Origin: Comamonadaceae bacterium UBA2334
GTDB taxonomy: Bacteria; Pseudomonadota; Gammaproteobacteria; Burkholderiales; Burkholderiaceae_C
Length of the DNA: 64,000 nucleotides
Assembly: GCA_002344885.1 (NCBI GenBank)
Contig: DDUQ01000005.1
Location: 1,150 to 65,149 of the forward strand
Direction of reading: 5' to 3'
The position numbers and the translations under genes are program-made. Every line of letters begins with the position of its first letter. The stretch's first letter is position 1. A model generated the notes under the pieces. It searched no databases, was not told the origin of the DNA, and saw only the letters and a program-made list of their open reading frames with translations. Below, one piece after another: positions 16,396 to 24,731 of the stretch.

Positions 16396-16945
16396 AACGA
16401 ACAGGCAGGACGAGCGAGCTGTGGGGGTGTCACGTCGTACCTGGGTGGGTGTGGCGCTGGCGGCTGGCACGTTTGGGGCGGGTGCCAGTTGGTGGCTCAG
16501 ACGGCTCACCACAGAGCCCCTTGACCAGGCTTTGGCCCAATTCTGGGCACAGACCTACCCCGATCCACAAGGTGCGCCGCTTGCCATGACAGCCTTTCAG
16601 GGGCGGCGGTTGGTCATCAATTTTTGGGCAACCTGGTGTCCACCCTGTATCGAGGAATTGCCGCTGCTCAACCAGTTCCATGTCAATCATCATGCAAAGG
16701 GTTGGACGGTATTGGGCTTGGCCGTGGATCAGGCCGAGCCCGTGCAGCGTTTTCTGAAGCGGCAGCCATTGGCGTTTCCCGTTGCTGTTTTGGGCTCCGG
16801 GGGGTTGGCCCTGACCCAGTCATTCGGCAACGCTGCCGGCAGCCTGCCCTACACCGCAGTGGTGGGTGCTGACGGGCGTTGGCTTCAGCGCAAGCTGGGC
16901 AAGGTCAATGAGCGTGATCTGGAGGCCTGGGCGGCGTTGCCCTGA
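16388..16945 (+). CDS. TlpA-like membrane-anchored thiol-disulfide protein
   Basis: The 185-residue protein has one N-terminal hydrophobic anchor or uncleaved signal (about residues 18-38, with an SRRTW pattern before it) and a periplasmic thioredoxin fold. The redox motif is ATWCPPCIEELP (residue about 81), as in TlpA/ResA proteins. The cis-proline region is SLPYTAVVG. Such proteins reduce apocytochromes c or other periplasmic thiols. ATG 16388 follows GGAGG at 16379-16383. It overlaps the end of the unknown gene upstream by eight bases. Confidence 0.88.
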   Translation: MSETNRQDERAVGVSRRTWVGVALAAGTFGAGASWWLRRLTTEPLDQALAQFWAQTYPDPQGAPLAMTAFQGRRLVINFWATWCPPCIEELPLLNQFHVNHHAKGWTVLGLAVDQAEPVQRFLKRQPLAFPVAVLGSGGLALTQSFGNAAGSLPYTAVVGADGRWLQRKLGKVNERDLEAWAALP

Positions 16946-17062
16946 GGTTTTTTCAAAAAAGGGGAAGAGTCATTCCTTGTTTTTGCCTATCTGCGGGTAA
17001 GTTGATTCATCTGACTTCTTCTTTGGATTATTTTTTGCAGACTTGAGCGCAGGCGAGTCGTT

Positions 17063-17090
17063 TTGATATGAAGCCCGGGTCGTGTAAACT
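17063..17090 (+). promoter_or_regulatory. probable sigma-70 promoter of accB
   Basis: TTGATA (17063-17068) and TAAACT (17085-17090) are separated by 16 bases, a good match to -35 and -10 boxes. Transcription would start near 17097 and leave an 80-base untranslated leader before accB. Confidence 0.55.
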
Positions 17091-17175
17091 GCGCGACTTC
17101 GGGGCTGTTTGCAGATTTGTATGGTGTGTGTTGGCTGCAGATGGTTTGTTTTGATGTCATTTCGTTGGAAAAAAC

Positions 17176-17649
17176 ATGGATTTAAGAAAACTGAAAACAC
17201 TGATCGATCTGGTCTCCGAATCCAACGTTTCAGAGCTTGAAATAACCGAAGCAGAAGGCAAAGTTCGCATCGTCAAGAGCATGGGGGCTGTGGTGGCTGC
17301 GCCTGCAGTGGCCTACGCGCCGGTCGCGGCTGCACCCGTCCAGGTACCGGTTGCACCGGTTGTGGCGGCTGCGCCGGCCGCTGTGGCAGAAGCCGCTGCG
17401 CCATCTGCGGCGGCGGGGCATGTTGTCAAATCACCGATGGTTGGCACGTATTACCGTGCATCGAGCCCGGGCGCCAAACCCTTTGTCGAGGTGGGCAGCG
17501 TGGTGAAAGAGGGCGACCCGATCTGTATCGTCGAGGCCATGAAGATCCTCAACGAAATCGAGGCGGACAAATCCGGAACGGTGACGCAAATTCTGGTTGA
17601 AAACGGTCAACCCGTTGAATACGGTCAACCGTTGTTTGTCATCGAGTGA
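17176..17649 (+). CDS. accB: acetyl-CoA carboxylase biotin carboxyl carrier protein
   Basis: AccB carries the biotin that shuttles carboxyl groups between biotin carboxylase and the carboxyltransferase in the first step of fatty acid synthesis. The 157-residue protein has an N-terminal helical region, a flexible Ala/Pro/Val linker (about residues 36-78), and a biotinyl domain with the biotinylated lysine in IVEAMKILNEI (K near residue 123). It starts at ATG 17176 after GGAAA. accC follows 10 bases downstream in the usual operon. Confidence 0.97.
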   Translation: MDLRKLKTLIDLVSESNVSELEITEAEGKVRIVKSMGAVVAAPAVAYAPVAAAPVQVPVAPVVAAAPAAVAEAAAPSAAAGHVVKSPMVGTYYRASSPGAKPFVEVGSVVKEGDPICIVEAMKILNEIEADKSGTVTQILVENGQPVEYGQPLFVIE

Positions 17650-17659
17650 GCGGTCGCCC

Positions 17660-19009
17660 ATGTTCAAGAAAATCCTGATCGCCAACCGAGGCGAGATCGC
17701 GTTGCGCGTGCAGCGTGCCTGCCGCGAGATGGGCATCAAGGCTGTGATGGTGTACTCCGAAGCCGACCGCGATGCCAAATATGTGCGGCTGGCTGACGAG
17801 GCTGTCTGCATTGGGCCAGCCGCCTCGTCGATGAGTTACCTCAACATGCCCGCCATCATTTCGGCAGCAGAGGTCACCGATGCGGAGGCCATTCATCCGG
17901 GTTACGGGTTCCTGAGCGAGAACGCCGATTTTGCCGAGCGGGTCGAGAAAAGCGGTTTCAAATTCATCGGCCCTACGCCTGAGTCCATCCGGATGATGGG
18001 GGACAAGGTGTCTGCCAAGCAGGCCATGATCCGCTCCGGCGTGCCGTGCGTGCCCGGCTCGGAAGGCGCGTTGCCGGATGACCCCGTTGTCATCAAGCGC
18101 ACGGCCCGAGCAATCGGTTACCCGGTCATCATCAAGGCGGCGGGCGGTGGCGGCGGCCGTGGGATGCGCGTGGTGCACACCGAGGCGGCGCTGCTGCATG
18201 CTGTGCAGACCACCAAGGCCGAAGCAGCAGCTGCATTTGGCAACCCCGAGGTCTACATGGAGAAGTTTCTCCAGAATCCCAGGCACATCGAAATCCAGGT
18301 GCTGGCCGACCAGCACCGCAACGCCGTTTACCTGCACGAACGTGACTGCTCCATGCAGCGCAGGCACCAGAAAGTCGTGGAAGAAGCCCCTGCGCCGGGC
18401 ATTCCCCGCAGGTTGATCGAAAAAATCGGTGACCGTTGTGCCACCGCATGCAAGAAAATTGGCTACCGTGGTGCCGGTACGTTCGAGTTCCTGTACGAGA
18501 ACGGCGAGTTCTATTTCATCGAAATGAACACCCGTGTACAGGTGGAGCACCCGGTTACCGAATGGATCACGGGTATTGACATCGTGCGCACGCAGATTGC
18601 AGTGGCCTATGGCGAGAAGCTGCCGTTCACGCAGCGGCAAATCCAGTTGCGCGGGCATGCCATCGAATGCCGGATCAACGCGGAAGACCCTTACAAGTTC
18701 ACGCCGTCGCCTGGCCGCATCACCACGTGGCATGCGCCGGGTGGCCCGGGTGTGCGGGTGGACTCGCATGTGTACGCCAACTATTTCGTGCCATCGAATT
18801 ACGACTCCATGGTCGGCAAAATCATCGTTCACGGCGATACACGGGAGCAGGCGCTGGCACGCATGCGCACCGCGCTGGCCGAAACGGTGGTGGAAGGCAT
18901 CAACACCAACATCCCGCTGCACCGCGAAATCATGGTCGATGCCAGCTTCATTGCCGGCGGGACCAACATCCACTATCTGGAAGAGTGGCTGGCCAACCGC
19001 CAGCGCTGA
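17660..19009 (+). CDS. accC: acetyl-CoA carboxylase biotin carboxylase subunit
   Basis: AccC carboxylates the biotin of AccB with ATP and bicarbonate. The 449-residue length matches the family. Visible motifs are KKILIANRGEIALRVQRAC at the N-terminus, HPGYGFLSENADFAE, the ATP-grasp glycine loop AAGGGGGRGMRVV (residue about 162), HIEIQVLADQH, RDCSMQRRHQKVVEEAP, EFLYENGEFYFIEMNTRVQVEHPVTE with metal and catalytic residues, and GHAIECRINAEDP. ATG 17660 (MFKK) is the family-typical start. It is followed by prmA at 9 bases. Confidence 0.97.
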   Translation: MFKKILIANRGEIALRVQRACREMGIKAVMVYSEADRDAKYVRLADEAVCIGPAASSMSYLNMPAIISAAEVTDAEAIHPGYGFLSENADFAERVEKSGFKFIGPTPESIRMMGDKVSAKQAMIRSGVPCVPGSEGALPDDPVVIKRTARAIGYPVIIKAAGGGGGRGMRVVHTEAALLHAVQTTKAEAAAAFGNPEVYMEKFLQNPRHIEIQVLADQHRNAVYLHERDCSMQRRHQKVVEEAPAPGIPRRLIEKIGDRCATACKKIGYRGAGTFEFLYENGEFYFIEMNTRVQVEHPVTEWITGIDIVRTQIAVAYGEKLPFTQRQIQLRGHAIECRINAEDPYKFTPSPGRITTWHAPGGPGVRVDSHVYANYFVPSNYDSMVGKIIVHGDTREQALARMRTALAETVVEGINTNIPLHREIMVDASFIAGGTNIHYLEEWLANRQR

Positions 19010-19018
19010 GGGGGCACC

Positions 19019-19909
19019 ATGCATGAACTCGTGTTGCATGTGCCCGAAACGTCAGTGGAACTGGTCAGCGATGCACTCGAGTCACTCGATGCGCTGAGCG
19101 TGTCCGTCGAGGATGCAGATGCCCAGACCCCTGATGAGCAAGCCATGTTCGGTGAGCCTGGCATGCCCGCGCCCAAAGCGGGCTGGCAGCGATCCACGTT
19201 GACAGCGTTGTTTCAGACGACCGAACAGGCTGAAGACGCTGTGCGTTTGTTGTCGGTTCAGGACTTTTTCGAGGGCAGCTCGGTCGTCGGCGTGCAGCCT
19301 GTGCCCGATCAGGACTGGGTGCGGTTGACGCAATCCCAGTTCGACCCAGTGGACATCACGCCCACCTTCTGGATTGTGCCGACTTGGCACGAGCCTCCGC
19401 CTGCGGCACGTCAGGTGCTCAGGCTCGACCCGGGTCTGGCGTTCGGCACAGGCACACACCCGACCACGCGCATGTGCCTGCGCTGGATTGCTTCGCGCGA
19501 TCTCCAGGGCCAGCGCGTGCTGGACTACGGTTGTGGCTCGGGCATTCTGGCAATGGCCGCCGGTCTGTTCGGTGCGCAGGCGATTGACGCTGTGGACATT
19601 GACCCTGCTGCGGTGTCATCGACGCAGGTCAACGCAGCTGCCAACCATGTCGAATTGCAGGCCGGTTTGCCTGACCTCGCCAATGGGCGTTACCACCTGG
19701 TGTTGGCCAACATCCTTGCCACACCCTTGAAGGTTCTGGCACCGCTGCTGTGCGGACACCTGTCACCGGGCGGTTCGCTGGTGTTGGCAGGCATCCTGTC
19801 GCGTCAGACAGATGAGCTGAAGCAGGCCTATGCGCCTTTTGTCGACCTCGCGGTGGCTGATGAGCAAGAGGGTTGGGTTCTGATGACCGCGTCAGCCCGT
19901 TCTGGTTGA
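19019..19909 (+). CDS. prmA: ribosomal protein L11 methyltransferase PrmA
   Basis: PrmA trimethylates ribosomal protein L11 using S-adenosylmethionine. The 296-residue protein has the N-terminal substrate-recognition region and the methyltransferase domain. Motifs include LDPGLAFGTGTHPTTRMCLRW (residue about 138), the SAM loop VLDYGCGSGILAMAA and DIDPAAVSSTQVNAAAN, and the NILATPLKVLAPLL motif. It sits 9 bases after accC, an arrangement common in Burkholderiales. The protein appears complete. Confidence 0.96.
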   Translation: MHELVLHVPETSVELVSDALESLDALSVSVEDADAQTPDEQAMFGEPGMPAPKAGWQRSTLTALFQTTEQAEDAVRLLSVQDFFEGSSVVGVQPVPDQDWVRLTQSQFDPVDITPTFWIVPTWHEPPPAARQVLRLDPGLAFGTGTHPTTRMCLRWIASRDLQGQRVLDYGCGSGILAMAAGLFGAQAIDAVDIDPAAVSSTQVNAAANHVELQAGLPDLANGRYHLVLANILATPLKVLAPLLCGHLSPGGSLVLAGILSRQTDELKQAYAPFVDLAVADEQEGWVLMTASARSG

Positions 19910-19966
19910 CGTCAGGGTCATCCCGTCGCACCCCATCTGCACTGACACCGTCGCAATCACGTCCGC

Positions 19967-21487
19967 ATGTCCGCCATCACGCAATGCCCTCAGTGCGGAA
20001 CCCGCTTCAGGGTCGTGCCTGACCAGCTGAAGATTTCCCAAGGCTGGGTGCGTTGTGGCAAATGTGCTGAGGTCTTCAATGCCCGCGAGGCATTGGATGC
20101 TGCGGCCGCGTTGAAATCAGGTCAACCTGCCCCCCCGGTGGCGACCCATGCAGCGCCACATCAGGTGTCCATCGTGTTGCGCCAGCAGGCGCTCGCCTCC
20201 GATATCGATGTGCCGACAGGTGCGGCCCCGGTACCTGGCAGCGAGACTGCGGGGGCGGCGGTTTCTCCTGTCACCGACGAGCCGACCCCGTCGCCTCAAG
20301 GTGCTGCGCTGGGTACAGTCGCTTTGCATGCTGACTTTGCCGAAGATGTTCAAGCCCGTTTGGATGATTCACTGTCTGGGGGGGAACTGACGTCAGAGCC
20401 TGACGCGGACGCAGGCGCTGTGTCTGCCGGATCGAAACCGGCAATCACCGGATCCGCAGATCCAACGGCCTCGCTCGGTCAACCCGCCCCCGAAGTTCCA
20501 GAAGAAACCCCGGTCGTTGCCAGCGTTGAAGTTGGCGCAAAGATTGATTTTTTGCTGGATGACACGCCGCAACCGCCGCATTGGCTTTTGCGCACAGACG
20601 TGGCTCCCATGGCACTGTCGGGCCTGTCAGCTCAGCCGGTTACACACCCCACTGAGCAGCTTCCTGGTGTTGCCGAGCCAGTCACCGAGCTTGAAAACGG
20701 TGTTGTGGTACTGCAGCAGGCCATGGCTGGCTGGACCCGTACAGAGGCAACGCCACCGGCCGATGTGGGCCTGGCCGTGCCAGGTGGGGAGGTGGACGGC
20801 GCTTTGGCAGCATGCGCTGCAATCGACACACACCTGCCGGTTGATGTGCTGATCGAGCCCGATCCGCCCCAGGCCCCCCATCCGCAAGCGCTAGCAAGTC
20901 CAGACGACAGTTGGGGTTCGTCTCCTGAAACCCCAACCCCATCCGATCTTCCGCATGCTGTTCAGCCTGAGGTGGGCTTTGTCCGACAGGCCCGCCGTCA
21001 GGCGTTCTGGGCGTCGGGCCCGGTGCGGGCTGCATTGGGTGCGCTGGTGCTGTTCACGCTGGGCTTGCTGCTGTTGCAGGTGACTGTGCACGAGCGCAAC
21101 CGACTGGCTGCGCTGTTTCCGACGGTGAAGCCTTTGCTCGAGCAACTGTGCGAGCCCATGGGATGTGAAGTGGGCTTGTTCCAGCAGATTGAGTCGGTCG
21201 AAATCGTCAGCACCGAACTGATCAAGGCAAAAGACGGTTCCTACCGTTTCGAACTGGTGTTGCGCAATGCATCGGCATTGCCCGTGGCGTTGCCTGCGAT
21301 CGAGCTCAGCCTCACCGACCGCCATGGCGAAGTGGCGCTGCGCCGCGTGTTGCTGCCTGAGGATTGGGCCGATGCGGCCGAGTCGCTGGCACCGTCTGCC
21401 GAAACCGCGCTGGCTGCCAGGCTGGCGCTGGTCAACCCCGATGAATTGCGCATGGAAGGCTTCCGTGCTGTTGTTTTTTACCCTTGA
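19967..21487 (+). CDS. zinc-ribbon and DUF3426 membrane protein
   Basis: The 506-residue protein starts with an MJ0042-type zinc ribbon, CPQCGTRF ... VRCGKCAEVFNA (residues about 7-43, four Cys). A long low-complexity Pro/Ala/acidic region follows (about 60-340). One transmembrane helix lies at about residues 350-370. The C-terminal domain (about 375-506) matches DUF3426, with LLEQLCEPMGCEVG and a beta-sandwich-like tail. The function is unknown; the topology suggests a cytoplasmic metal-binding head and a periplasmic domain. It lies after prmA as in related genomes. Confidence 0.85.
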   Translation: MSAITQCPQCGTRFRVVPDQLKISQGWVRCGKCAEVFNAREALDAAAALKSGQPAPPVATHAAPHQVSIVLRQQALASDIDVPTGAAPVPGSETAGAAVSPVTDEPTPSPQGAALGTVALHADFAEDVQARLDDSLSGGELTSEPDADAGAVSAGSKPAITGSADPTASLGQPAPEVPEETPVVASVEVGAKIDFLLDDTPQPPHWLLRTDVAPMALSGLSAQPVTHPTEQLPGVAEPVTELENGVVVLQQAMAGWTRTEATPPADVGLAVPGGEVDGALAACAAIDTHLPVDVLIEPDPPQAPHPQALASPDDSWGSSPETPTPSDLPHAVQPEVGFVRQARRQAFWASGPVRAALGALVLFTLGLLLLQVTVHERNRLAALFPTVKPLLEQLCEPMGCEVGLFQQIESVEIVSTELIKAKDGSYRFELVLRNASALPVALPAIELSLTDRHGEVALRRVLLPEDWADAAESLAPSAETALAARLALVNPDELRMEGFRAVVFYP

Positions 21488-21498
21488 AAGACTGTCCC

Positions 21499-22410
21499 AT
21501 GGCCGTACAAATTTGTGGCTCGCTCGCGTTCGACACCATCATGGATTTTGAGGGTCGGTTCGCCGAACAGATCCTGCCCGACCAGTTGCACATCCTGAAC
21601 GTATCGTTCCTGGTGCCGGGTTTGCGGCGCGAGTACGGTGGGTGCGCTGGCAACATCGCATACAGCCTGCAACAACTCGGTGGCACCGCTTTGCCCGTTG
21701 CCACGGTGGGCAGCGACGGTGCCGACTACCTGGCTCGTTTCGAAGCGCTGGGCATTTCAACGCGTCACGTGGTGCTGCGGTCTGAAAGCTACACCGCGCA
21801 AGCCATGATCATGACCGACCGGGACAACAACCAGATCACGGCTTTTCATCCCGGTGCGATGTCGCAGGCGCACCAGAACCCGCTCAATCCGTCGCCCGAC
21901 GTGACATTGGGTATCGTCTCGCCAGACGGGCGCGAGGCCATGATGCAGCACGCCCGGGAGTTTGCCGCAGCGGGGATTCCCTTTGTATTCGACCCAGGCC
22001 AGGGACTGCCCATGTTCAACGGTGCCGAGTTGCGCGAGTTCCTGGGACTGGCCACGTGGGTCACGGTGAACGACTACGAAGGCAAGATGTTGTGTGACCG
22101 TACCGGCCTGGACTTTGCTGCCATTTCCAGCCAATGCAAAGGTGTGGTCGTGACCTTGGCCGAGCACGGGTGCGATGTTTGGGAACACGGGGCCTGCACA
22201 CGGGTACCCGGTGTGGCTGCTTCGCAAGTTGTCGATCCCACGGGCTGCGGCGATGCGTTCCGCGCGGCGTTACTGGCCGGATTGGAAAAAGGCCTGCCTC
22301 TGACTACCTGTGCCGCCTGGGGCAATCGGGTCGGTGCTGTCAAAATTGCGAGCAAAGGCGGACAGAACCACGACCTGTCCGCTTTGGCAGTAGAATTTGG
22401 AAAAGATTAA
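21499..22410 (+). CDS. PfkB-family carbohydrate/nucleoside kinase
   Basis: The 303-residue protein belongs to the ribokinase/PfkB family. It has the N-terminal GSLAFDTI stretch, the GGCAGNIAYSLQQLGG motif (residue about 45), and the C-terminal signature VVDPTGCGDAFRAALLAGL (residue about 243) with the catalytic Asp in GCGDAF. The pattern around the first motif resembles adenosine-kinase-like bacterial members, but the substrate is unknown. ATG 21499 was chosen over an upstream TTG because it starts at the conserved N-terminus. It ends before a hairpin terminator. Confidence 0.85.
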   Translation: MAVQICGSLAFDTIMDFEGRFAEQILPDQLHILNVSFLVPGLRREYGGCAGNIAYSLQQLGGTALPVATVGSDGADYLARFEALGISTRHVVLRSESYTAQAMIMTDRDNNQITAFHPGAMSQAHQNPLNPSPDVTLGIVSPDGREAMMQHAREFAAAGIPFVFDPGQGLPMFNGAELREFLGLATWVTVNDYEGKMLCDRTGLDFAAISSQCKGVVVTLAEHGCDVWEHGACTRVPGVAASQVVDPTGCGDAFRAALLAGLEKGLPLTTCAAWGNRVGAVKIASKGGQNHDLSALAVEFGKD

Positions 22411-22471
22411 GCGCTACAGCTTGCTGCACATGATTTGAGTGCTGTTGCCTTTGTATAGGTGGCGCGACACA

Positions 22472-22492
22472 ACCCTGGCGTGGAGCCAGGGT
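22472..22492. terminator. hairpin between the PfkB kinase and the histone-like gene
   Basis: ACCCTGGC (22472-22479) pairs with GCCAGGGT (22485-22492) around a five-base loop, followed by CTTT on the plus strand. It sits between two converging genes and probably ends transcription from the kinase side; the T-run is short. Confidence 0.55.
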
Positions 22493-22541
22493 CTTTACCA
22501 CCTGTCGTCAGGCACCCTGACGGTGTGGCCTGTTCGGCTCG

Positions 22542-23096
22542 TCACGGCTTGCTGCTGGTCGGAAACGGCCACGCTGCATGCGGATTGAGCTTGGTCTGAG
22601 TGGCCGGTGCGGCTGCCTTGGTTGGCGTGGCTGCTTTTTTGGCTGGTGCAGCTGCTTTTTTGGCCGGAGCGGCCTTTTTGGCTGGTGCTGAAGGTTGGGC
22701 CGCTTCGGCCTTCTTGGCGGGCGCTGCCGCCTTTTTGGCTGCCGGAACTGCCTTCTTGGCTGCAACGGCTTTCTTGGCCGGCGCTACGGCTGATTTGGCC
22801 GCTGGCTTGGCGGGTGCCGTGGCTGCTTTCTTGGCAGGTGCAGCGGCTGCTTTCACGGCAGCTTTCTTTGCAGGTGCGGGTGCAGCAACTGGAGCTGCTT
22901 TTTTGGCTGGTGCCGATTTGGCTGTTGCGGCCTTTGCCGGTGCGGCAGCTTTCTTGGCTGGGGCCGACACTTTCTTCGCAGCAGGTGCCGCAGCGGTGGC
23001 GGCAGCCTTGGCTGTGGCGGCTTTCTTTGCCGGCGCGGCAGCCTTCTTCACGGGTTCACTCTTCGCAGGGGTAGCAGACTTTTTTGCTGTGGCCAT
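22542..23096 (-). CDS. histone H1-like Lys/Ala/Pro-rich DNA-binding protein
   Basis: The 184-residue protein is almost entirely Ala, Lys and Pro, built from degenerate repeats such as PAKKAA and AAAPAKK. Only the last 25 residues (ending in AAWPFPTSSKP) differ. This composition is that of bacterial histone H1-like proteins, which bind and condense DNA without a fixed fold. ATG 23096 follows GGAG in CCTGGAGATAAC, giving a clear start. The tract is prone to repeat-length variation. It is a monocistronic gene located between the PfkB kinase and nrdB. Confidence 0.85.
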   Translation of the reverse strand: MATAKKSATPAKSEPVKKAAAPAKKAATAKAAATAAAPAAKKVSAPAKKAAAPAKAATAKSAPAKKAAPVAAPAPAKKAAVKAAAAPAKKAATAPAKPAAKSAVAPAKKAVAAKKAVPAAKKAAAPAKKAEAAQPSAPAKKAAPAKKAAAPAKKAATPTKAAAPATQTKLNPHAAWPFPTSSKP

Positions 23097-23239
23097 GTTG
23101 TTATCTCCAGGAGTGGGTTGCAAAGAACGCTCCATTGCCCAGTGTGCGGGCGATGGAACGATTCAGTGCACCGCTCGCTGGCTGAGCAAACTCAAGGCTC
23201 GTAGCGGGGCGCTGAATGGGGTGAAGCCGCCGTGCGCCA

Positions 23240-23258
23240 ACCGTTGACTGGCAACGGT
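23240..23258 (-). terminator. hairpin downstream of nrdB
   Basis: ACCGTTG (23240-23246) and CAACGGT (23252-23258) form a perfect seven-base stem with a five-base loop, 75 bases beyond the nrdB stop. There is no T-run, so it may be an mRNA-stabilising stem or a factor-dependent end. The rest of 23097-23332 holds nothing I can identify. Confidence 0.35.
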
Positions 23259-23332
23259 CGTGCAGCGAGTGGGCTGGCGGCTGGAAGAAGGTCATTTGCG
23301 TTGTCGTTGTGCAGGGATGCTTTGAGGGGCCA

Positions 23333-24568
23333 TCAGTCCCAGGACAAGGCACCGCCGGACTGGTACTCGATGACCCGCGTCTCGAAGAAGTTGCGTTCTT
23401 TCTTCAGGTCGATCATCTCGCTCATCCAGGGGAACGGGTTCTCTTCGTTCGGGAACAGCGTTTCCAGGCCGATTTGCGTGGCACGCCGGTTGGCGATATA
23501 GCGCAGGTAGCCTTTGAACATGCTGGCATTCATGCCCAGCACACCGCGCGGCATGGTGTCTTCGGCGTACTGGTATTCCAGTTCGACGGCCTTCATGAAC
23601 AGGGCCTTGATTTCGGCCTTGAACTCGGCGGTCCACAGGTGGGGGTTTTCGAGCTTCAGCTGGTTGATCAGGTCGATGCCGAAGTTGCAGTGCATGGACT
23701 CGTCCCGCAGGATGTACTGGTACTGCTCGGCCGCGCCGGTCATCTTGTTCTGGCGACCCAGGGCCAGAATCTGTGTGAAGCCGACGTAGAAGAACAGCCC
23801 TTCCATCAGGCATGCGAACACGATGATCGATTTGAGCAGCGTCTGGTCGGCTTCAGGGGTGCCCGTTTTGAACTCGGGGTGCATGATCACGTCGATGAAC
23901 GGGATCAGGAATTCGTCCTTGGCGCGGATGGACGGTACTTCGTTGTAGGCGTTGAAGATTTCGCCTTCGTCCAGCCCCAAGCTCTCGACGATGTATTGGT
24001 AGGCGTGGGTGTGGATGGCCTCTTCAAACGCCTGACGCAGCAAAAACTGGCGGCACTCGGGCGCGGTGATGTGCCGGTAGGTACCCAGCACGATGTTGTT
24101 GGCGGCCAAGCTGTCGGCCGTCACGAAAAAGCCGAGGTTGCGCTTGATGATCCGCCGCTCGTCTTCGGTCAGACCGTTGGGGTCTTTCCACAGCGCGATG
24201 TCGCGGTTCATGTTCACTTCCTGCGGCATCCAGTGGTTGGCGCAGGTGGCCAGGTACTTCTCCCAGGCCCACTTGTATTTGAACGGCACCAGCTGGTTGA
24301 CATCGGTCTGGCCGTTGATGATCCGCTTGTCAGCCGCGTTGACGCGGCGACCATTCAGTTGCACCGCCGCGGGCTGGATGGCGGCGGGCGGCTGGGCCAC
24401 CGCCGGCACAGGACGCGCGAGCGGTTGATCGGCCTGCACGGTGGCCAGGGCGGGTGAAACCAGTGCCGCGACAGGCGCAGAGAAAGAGGGGGTCGTGACC
24501 GCCGATTTCGGTGGCTGGCTGGGTGTGGCGGTGATGGTGGGCGTGACGTCGTCGTCCCAGGTGAGCAT
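23333..24568 (-). CDS. nrdB: class Ia ribonucleotide reductase beta subunit
   Basis: NrdB holds the diiron-tyrosyl radical used by NrdA to reduce ribonucleotides. In the 411-residue protein the ligands are visible: the Glu/His/Tyr group in EEAIHTHAYQYI (radical Tyr included), Glu in ACLMEGLFFYVGF, and the RDESMHCNFG Glu/His pair. The C-terminus binds NrdA. The first 75 residues are a Pro/Ala/Val-rich extension absent from the E. coli protein (376 residues). ATG 24568 follows GAGGAAA. It lies 163 bases downstream of nrdA, and two hairpins lie in the gap. Confidence 0.96.
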   Translation of the reverse strand: MLTWDDDVTPTITATPSQPPKSAVTTPSFSAPVAALVSPALATVQADQPLARPVPAVAQPPAAIQPAAVQLNGRRVNAADKRIINGQTDVNQLVPFKYKWAWEKYLATCANHWMPQEVNMNRDIALWKDPNGLTEDERRIIKRNLGFFVTADSLAANNIVLGTYRHITAPECRQFLLRQAFEEAIHTHAYQYIVESLGLDEGEIFNAYNEVPSIRAKDEFLIPFIDVIMHPEFKTGTPEADQTLLKSIIVFACLMEGLFFYVGFTQILALGRQNKMTGAAEQYQYILRDESMHCNFGIDLINQLKLENPHLWTAEFKAEIKALFMKAVELEYQYAEDTMPRGVLGMNASMFKGYLRYIANRRATQIGLETLFPNEENPFPWMSEMIDLKKERNFFETRVIEYQSGGALSWD

Positions 24569-24687
24569 GTCGGTTTCCTCTGATGTGATTATGAAAGGCT
24601 GTACCCAAAAAGTGAAGCGGCAAAAACTTGTGTTGCTGGCGTTTGTTGTGGCGCTGCGTCGAAAATCTGCAGGCGGTAACCGTGCAA

Positions 24688-24731
24688 GGTGTCGTGTTGC
24701 CGACACCCTTGCGCCACACCCTGCCGGTGTG
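24688..24731 (-). repeat. two hairpins in the nrdA-nrdB gap
   Basis: GGTGTCG (24688-24694) pairs with CGACACC (24701-24707), and CACACC (24715-24720) pairs with GGTGTG (24726-24731). The second ends at the base just after the nrdA stop. Neither has a T-run. They may stabilise the nrdA end or slow transcription between the two genes. Confidence 0.5.

Noticed and set aside
17639..19039. 466-codon minus-strand frame opposite accC
   Set aside because: accC has full ATP-grasp and biotin carboxylase motifs; the antisense frame is a shadow.
22600..23247. plus-strand frame of Ala/Phe-rich repeats opposite the histone-like gene
   Set aside because: It is the complement of the PAKKAA repeats. The minus-strand gene has a ribosome site and a known composition type.
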